The notes under the pieces are model-generated. The model saw only the letters and a program-made list of their open reading frames with translations, was not told the origin of the DNA and made no database searches. A program made the translations under genes and the position numbers. DNA of 9,567 bases from Gammaproteobacteria bacterium (GTDB lineage Bacteria; Pseudomonadota; Alphaproteobacteria; UBA828). The DNA lies in NCBI GenBank assembly GCA_002714015.1, contig PAWF01000046.1, positions 11,819-21,385 on the forward strand. The letters run 5' to 3'. Shown in pieces: positions 5,861 through 9,567 of the stretch (position 1 is the stretch's first letter; each line of letters begins with the position of its first letter).

Positions 5861-6913
5861 ATGTCAAAGATTAACCCATACGCCATGCTATTATATTTTC
5901 TGCCATATATACTTGTAGCCCTTACTATAATTGGTTGGTGGCTGGGGGGGTATTGGACTTTTATAACTCCAGTTTTTGTATATGGAGTAATTAATCTTTC
6001 AGATCATATATTCCCTCAACACCCAACAATCTCTGGTGTTTCTCAATCAAAACTTGAAAGACAAGAAGGTCCTCTAAGTTTATATTCATTTCCCCCTATT
6101 TTATGGTCTTTCACACAATTATGTTTTATCGGTTGGTGCATTTGGGTAGTGACGTTTGGAAATCTATCAACCCTAGAGATTATTGGAGTGGTTCTTTCTG
6201 TTGGTGTTATGGCGGGTGCTATTGGAATAACATTTTCGCATGAGTTGATACATAGAAAACATCTTTGGGAGAGACTAGCAGGTGAAATAATGCTTTTATC
6301 TGTTACTTATCATCACTGGTCCGTAGAACACGTGTATGGTCACCATAGAACGGTGGGAACACCTGATGACCCAGCAACTGCAAGGCTAGGTGAAAGTTTT
6401 TATGCTTTTATGCCACGAACTGTTTTTGGAGGCTTAATATCTTCTATTAAACTTGAGTCTTCTCGTCTTCGTCGGAGAAAAAGAAAAGCTTTTAGTTTTT
6501 ATAATCGAGTAATATCAGGATTAGCTATAGAAATAGCTTCCTATTTAATTATAAGTTTCAGCTTAGGTTGGGAAGCCGCGCTTACCTGGTTTGCAGTTAG
6601 CTTTATCGCAATATTTCAACTCGAAGTTGTTAATTATTTTGAACATTATGGTTTATGCAGACGTGAAATAACCCCAGGACGATTTGAGCCTGTTTCAGCT
6701 AAACATTCATGGGATGATGGTCATCGAATTTCTGGATATTTCCTTGCAAACCTACAACGTCATTCTGACCATCATCTTAGACCAGGTGTCCGTTATGATA
6801 GTCTAAAGTTAGTTAATGGAGCTCCACGATTGCCAGCAGGTTATGCATCAATGTTATTAATGGCACTTATTCCACCTCTTTGGTTTTCTGTAATGAATCC
6901 CCGCATAAAATGA
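5861..6913 (+). CDS. alkB: AlkB-type membrane alkane/alkyl monooxygenase
   Basis: A 350-residue di-iron integral membrane hydroxylase with about six hydrophobic helices. It inserts oxygen at the terminal carbon of an alkyl chain using electrons from rubredoxin. All AlkB histidine boxes are present: HELIH (127-131), EHVYGHH (156-162) followed by RTVGTPDDPATAR, and LQRHSDHH (298-305). The AlkB-specific NYFEHYGL (258-265) separates it from fatty-acid desaturases. The C-terminal 'GAPRLPAGY...PPLWFSVMNPR' is also typical. It is shorter than the ~400-residue Pseudomonas AlkB, and the second box reads EHVYGHHRT rather than EHNRGHHV, so it is probably a divergent clade; alkyl substrates other than n-alkanes are possible. 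No rubredoxin is fused or adjacent. The start ATG has no visible Shine-Dalgarno and lies 24 nt after the threonine lyase stop. Confidence 0.92.
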   Translation: MSKINPYAMLLYFLPYILVALTIIGWWLGGYWTFITPVFVYGVINLSDHIFPQHPTISGVSQSKLERQEGPLSLYSFPPILWSFTQLCFIGWCIWVVTFGNLSTLEIIGVVLSVGVMAGAIGITFSHELIHRKHLWERLAGEIMLLSVTYHHWSVEHVYGHHRTVGTPDDPATARLGESFYAFMPRTVFGGLISSIKLESSRLRRRKRKAFSFYNRVISGLAIEIASYLIISFSLGWEAALTWFAVSFIAIFQLEVVNYFEHYGLCRREITPGRFEPVSAKHSWDDGHRISGYFLANLQRHSDHHLRPGVRYDSLKLVNGAPRLPAGYASMLLMALIPPLWFSVMNPRIK

Positions 6914-6977
6914 TCAAATAATATGGAATTATGAAATAAGTTTTAGTTACTAAATAGGATAAATCTTTAGGTGTAAT

Positions 6978-7394
6978 ATGGCTAAAAGATTACCATTTCT
7001 AATTATTTTTTTTCTATTGGCTTTAGTTGGAAATAAAAACTTAGCTTTATCAACGGATTATAGTTTTGATGGGTTTTGGACAGCAAAGTTAGTAATGCTT
7101 TGCCAGGGTGACTTCGTCAAAGAATTCAATGCTAAATTATTAATTAAGTCTGGCATCATAAAATTTGAGGCTAGTCGTGGACCAGAAACATATATAATCT
7201 CTGGATTTGTACGTTCAGATGGTCGTATTGAAGAGTTTGCAATTTATCCAATGCAAGGTGTTACGTCGTTATCAGCAATATATAAGTCGCCAGCTGCTAG
7301 ATTGAAAAAAAATACAGGGAAATTTATTGCTCATTCAAGTCATTTAGAGAGTAATGGGCGCTGTTCTGCTAAAGTTAATTTTAAGAGAGATTAA
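6978..7394 (+). CDS. Small exported protein of unknown function
   Basis: A 138-residue protein with a clear Sec signal peptide: KR at positions 3-4, a hydrophobic core (5-17) and a probable cleavage near residue 24-25 (LAL-ST). There is no lipobox cysteine. The mature ~114 residues look all-beta: 'FDGFWTAKLVMLCQG' near the start, 'KLLIKSGIIKFEA', 'TYIISGFVRSDGRIEEFAIY', and a closing 'SNGRCSAKVNFKRD'. The only two cysteines, C42 and C129, sit at the two ends and probably form a disulfide that closes a small periplasmic barrel. The 'DGxW...C' opening with 'GRC' closing is common in uncharacterised small periplasmic proteins, but I cannot name a family. An AGGTG site lies 5 nt before the ATG. 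It sits between alkB and the amine oxidase gene, possibly in one transcript. Confidence 0.72.
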   Translation: MAKRLPFLIIFFLLALVGNKNLALSTDYSFDGFWTAKLVMLCQGDFVKEFNAKLLIKSGIIKFEASRGPETYIISGFVRSDGRIEEFAIYPMQGVTSLSAIYKSPAARLKKNTGKFIAHSSHLESNGRCSAKVNFKRD

Positions 7395-7471
7395 TTTTTT
7401 TATTAAGATGTTCTAAATTTATTGCATCTGAATAATTATTAAAAAGTAATTATACAAAATATTAATGTTTT

Positions 7472-7475
7472 GAGG
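7472..7475 (+). promoter_or_regulatory. Shine-Dalgarno deciding the amine oxidase start
   Basis: GAGG lies 6 nt before the ATG at 7482 but only 3 nt before the ATG at 7479, and it overlaps the TTG at 7470. The ATG at 7482 is therefore the likeliest start. Confidence 0.6.
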
Positions 7476-7481
7476 ATTATG

Positions 7482-9395
7482 ATGCTGGATAGATTTAAAG
7501 AAGAGCATGGAGACCCTAAACACCCACTGCAGCCACTTACACCAAAAGAAATTCAAAAGGCTGTTATGATTATTCGCTCATCTAAAGAAATCGATGATTC
7601 TATGGCATTTGAAATTATCGAACTTATGGAACCAGAAAAATCAGTTGTTAGGGCCTTTTCAAAAGGTGATACAATAAGGCGTAATGTTCGAGTAAATATG
7701 TTTCCACGAGATGACATCGGTGTATATCAAATAATTGTAAGTCTTGACAAGAATAGTGTTGAGTCAATTAATCATCTTCCCAAGGCTCGACCTATGATTC
7801 AACTAGAGCAATTTATGAAAATTGAGGAAGCAGTTAAGTCATCTCCTAAATTTATTGAATTATGTCATAAAAGAGGCATCACTGATATGGATCAAGTTTG
7901 TGTTGATCCATGGTCTTCTGGTATGTTTGAAATAGATGGGGAGGAGAATCGTCATCTTTCCCATACCTTTGCATGGCAAAAAGTTGGCGGTGCCGAGAAT
8001 TATTATGCCCATCCTATCGAAGGATTAAATGCAGTTGTTGATCTGAATACTTGGGAAGTAATCAGAGTCGACGACTATGGTCTTATCCCTATTCCTGAAG
8101 ATAAGTATGAATATTCATCAGTAAGTCAAAAAACTGTTCGACAGGATTTATTACCAATCAATGTTGAACAACCCGAGGGTGTTAGTTTCAAGCTTGATGG
8201 TCATCAATTAAAGTGGCACGAGTGGGAATTAGTCATAGGATTTAATGCTCGTGAGTCACTAACCTTGCATGATCTAAGTTATGGGGGGCGACCGGTTATA
8301 TACAGAGCTTCTGTTGCTGAAATGGTTGTTCCTTATGGCTCTCCAGATGGAGGGCATTTCAGGAAGAATGTTTTTGACATAGGTGAATATGGAATAGGGT
8401 ATTTAACTAATTCATTGAAACTAGGTTGTGATTGTTTAGGTTCTATACAATACCTTGATGCATGGACCGGAAATATGAACGGAGGTCTAATACATACTGA
8501 AAATGCAATTTGTATACATGAAGAAGACAGTGGGATTCTATGGAAGCACTGGGATTTTCGGAGTGATAATGCTGAGGTTCGTCGTTCTAGACGGCTTGTA
8601 ATTTCTTCTATTGTTACTGTTGGTAATTATGAGTATGGGTTTTATTGGTATCTCTATATGGATGGTGTAATTGAATTCGAAATCAAGGCTACTGGCAGTA
8701 TAAACACAACTGCTTGTAATCCTGGGAAACCAAGTAAGTATGGAAGGGAGGTTGCGCCTGGTGTTGTTGGGCAGATACATCAACATTTCTTTTGTGCAAG
8801 ACTTGATATGTCTATTGATGGTGATAAAAATTCAGTTATTGAGGTTAATACCAAGCAGGAGGATTCAGATAAGAACCCTTATGGAAACGCTTTTTTTGAA
8901 AATGAGCGTGTTATAGAAACGGAAACAGGGAGGAAATCTAACCCCCAAACCCAAAGGTATTGGAAGTTTATAAACCCAAATAAGCTTAACCATGTGGGGA
9001 GTGCAACTGCTTATAAATTAGAACCTAAAAGTTGTATTACTCCATTCTTAAACCCTCAATCTCCATCAGGGAAACGCTCTACGTTTATAAATAATGACTT
9101 GTGGTTGAGCGCGTATGACTCAGAAGAACGCTACCCAGCAGGAACTTTTGTTAATCATTCAGATGGTAGTGACGGAATTGCATCATACGTTGAACAGGAA
9201 AGATCAATTGAAAATTCTGATATAGTTGCATGGCATGTATTTGGTTTGCACCATCAACCACGACCTGAAGATTTCCCTATTCAGTCTTGTGTAACCTGCG
9301 GATTTATACTTATGCCATCCGGGTTTTTTGATTCTAACCCCTGCCTAGATTTACCCTCTACTTCAAATACAGCTAGTTGCCACGCTAATAAATAA
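7482..9395 (+). CDS. Copper-containing primary-amine oxidase (Arthrobacter-type)
   Basis: A 637-residue homodimeric copper/topaquinone (TPQ) enzyme that oxidises primary amines to aldehydes, releasing ammonia and hydrogen peroxide. N2/N3 domains cover about 15-220; the large catalytic beta-sandwich covers the rest. Key residues, counted from the ATG at 7482: catalytic base D299 in 'FDIGEYG', TPQ precursor Y383 in VGNYEYG, copper ligands H434 and H436 in HQH, and H591 in GLHHQPRPED. The disulfide pair is C318 (GCDCLG) and C344. These nearly coincide with the numbering I recall for Arthrobacter globiformis phenylethylamine oxidase (D298, Y382, H431, H433, H592, C317-C343; 638 residues), which supports the chosen start. 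No signal peptide is present, so it is cytosolic, unlike E. coli TynA. Unusual are a C-x-x-C near 602-605 and further cysteines towards the C-terminus. It follows the exported unknown gene by 87 nt. Confidence 0.95.
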   Translation: MLDRFKEEHGDPKHPLQPLTPKEIQKAVMIIRSSKEIDDSMAFEIIELMEPEKSVVRAFSKGDTIRRNVRVNMFPRDDIGVYQIIVSLDKNSVESINHLPKARPMIQLEQFMKIEEAVKSSPKFIELCHKRGITDMDQVCVDPWSSGMFEIDGEENRHLSHTFAWQKVGGAENYYAHPIEGLNAVVDLNTWEVIRVDDYGLIPIPEDKYEYSSVSQKTVRQDLLPINVEQPEGVSFKLDGHQLKWHEWELVIGFNARESLTLHDLSYGGRPVIYRASVAEMVVPYGSPDGGHFRKNVFDIGEYGIGYLTNSLKLGCDCLGSIQYLDAWTGNMNGGLIHTENAICIHEEDSGILWKHWDFRSDNAEVRRSRRLVISSIVTVGNYEYGFYWYLYMDGVIEFEIKATGSINTTACNPGKPSKYGREVAPGVVGQIHQHFFCARLDMSIDGDKNSVIEVNTKQEDSDKNPYGNAFFENERVIETETGRKSNPQTQRYWKFINPNKLNHVGSATAYKLEPKSCITPFLNPQSPSGKRSTFINNDLWLSAYDSEERYPAGTFVNHSDGSDGIASYVEQERSIENSDIVAWHVFGLHHQPRPEDFPIQSCVTCGFILMPSGFFDSNPCLDLPSTSNTASCHANK

Positions 9396-9483
9396 TTAAT
9401 TTTATGAATAAGCTTATATAAAACTAAATAACGCAAATTTAAATTTTTCAGCAAACACTATTCATTAATAAAAGGCGGTAGTC

Positions 9484-9567
9484 ATGACTTATACTGTTAT
9501 AGCAAGTAATCCTGATACAAATGAAATTGGTATTGCATCAACTACTATTTCTATAAACTTTGGACGA
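9484..9567 (+). CDS. DUF1028 family protein (putative Ntn-hydrolase), 5' part only
   Basis: Twenty-eight codons run from the ATG at 9484 to the right edge, reading 'MTYTVIASNPDTNEIGIAST'. This matches the opening of DUF1028 proteins (PF06267), where a '[TS]-[YF]-S-I-V-A-x-D-P-x-T-G-E-[LI]-G-[VI]-A' strand pair is characteristic; the family is placed in the N-terminal nucleophile hydrolase superfamily. An AAAGGCGG site with 8 nt spacing to the ATG supports the start. It follows the amine oxidase gene by 88 nt on the same strand and may be co-transcribed with it, which hints at an amide- or amine-related role. The short visible part limits certainty. Confidence 0.65.
   Translation, partial: MTYTVIASNPDTNEIGIASTTISINFGR

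Noticed and set aside
7395..7481. AGATG...CATCT and AATAATTATT inverted repeats after the exported protein gene
   Set aside because: Stems of about five pairs with a long loop or AT-only; not convincing as a terminator or operator.
8538..8786. Minus-strand open frame of 82 codons
   Set aside because: Antisense to the topaquinone and copper-site region of the amine oxidase.
9402..9470. ATAAGCTTAT and AAATTTAAATTT palindromes between the amine oxidase and DUF1028 genes
   Set aside because: AT-only or nearly so, no T tract in terminator position, and expected by chance at this base composition.

Overview
This 9.6 kb stretch is AT-rich, densely packed bacterial chromosome, with short intergenic gaps, several TTG/GTG starts and mostly recognisable Shine-Dalgarno sequences. 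The gene set (AlkB-type alkane hydroxylase, copper amine oxidase, ABM monooxygenase, SDR dehydrogenase, bacterial ceramidase-like protein) suggests a heterotrophic, probably marine, low-GC proteobacterium. That placement is an inference from gene content and style; no rRNA or other marker gene is present. There are no tRNAs, insertion sequences, CRISPR arrays or phage genes.

Layout. (1) 1-1635, minus strand: an SDR oxidoreductase followed after 22 nt by a large gene of unknown function that runs off the left edge. (2) 1636-1880: a divergent control region with a TTGACT-N16-AATAAT promoter candidate for the SDR operon and a cluster of CTAG-centred palindromes in 7-bp phase. (3) 1881-2270, plus strand: a small antibiotic-biosynthesis-monooxygenase (ABM) fold protein read from a TTG start, followed by an AT-only hairpin with a T tract. 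(4) 2352-4426, minus strand: a probable three-gene unit in transcription order alpha/beta hydrolase, small unknown protein, ceramidase-family membrane protein. (5) 4427-4624: a second divergent promoter region. (6) 4625-9567, plus strand: threonine ammonia-lyase with an ACT domain, AlkB-type monooxygenase, small exported unknown protein, cytosolic copper amine oxidase, and the beginning of a DUF1028 putative Ntn-hydrolase.

How the genes could work together. The right half looks like a catabolic run. AlkB would hydroxylate a terminal methyl group. The copper amine oxidase would turn a primary amine into an aldehyde plus ammonia and hydrogen peroxide. Threonine ammonia-lyase would deaminate a hydroxy-amino acid. 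The minus-strand ceramidase homologue and alpha/beta hydrolase are amide/ester-cleaving candidates. A scheme for salvaging amino-lipids or other alkyl-amines would fit, but it rests on gene proximity only. No complete new defence or mobile system is visible. The least explained items are the edge gene at 1-860, the small proteins at 3061-3492 and 6978-7394, and the heptad-phased CTAG palindromes at 1763-1797.
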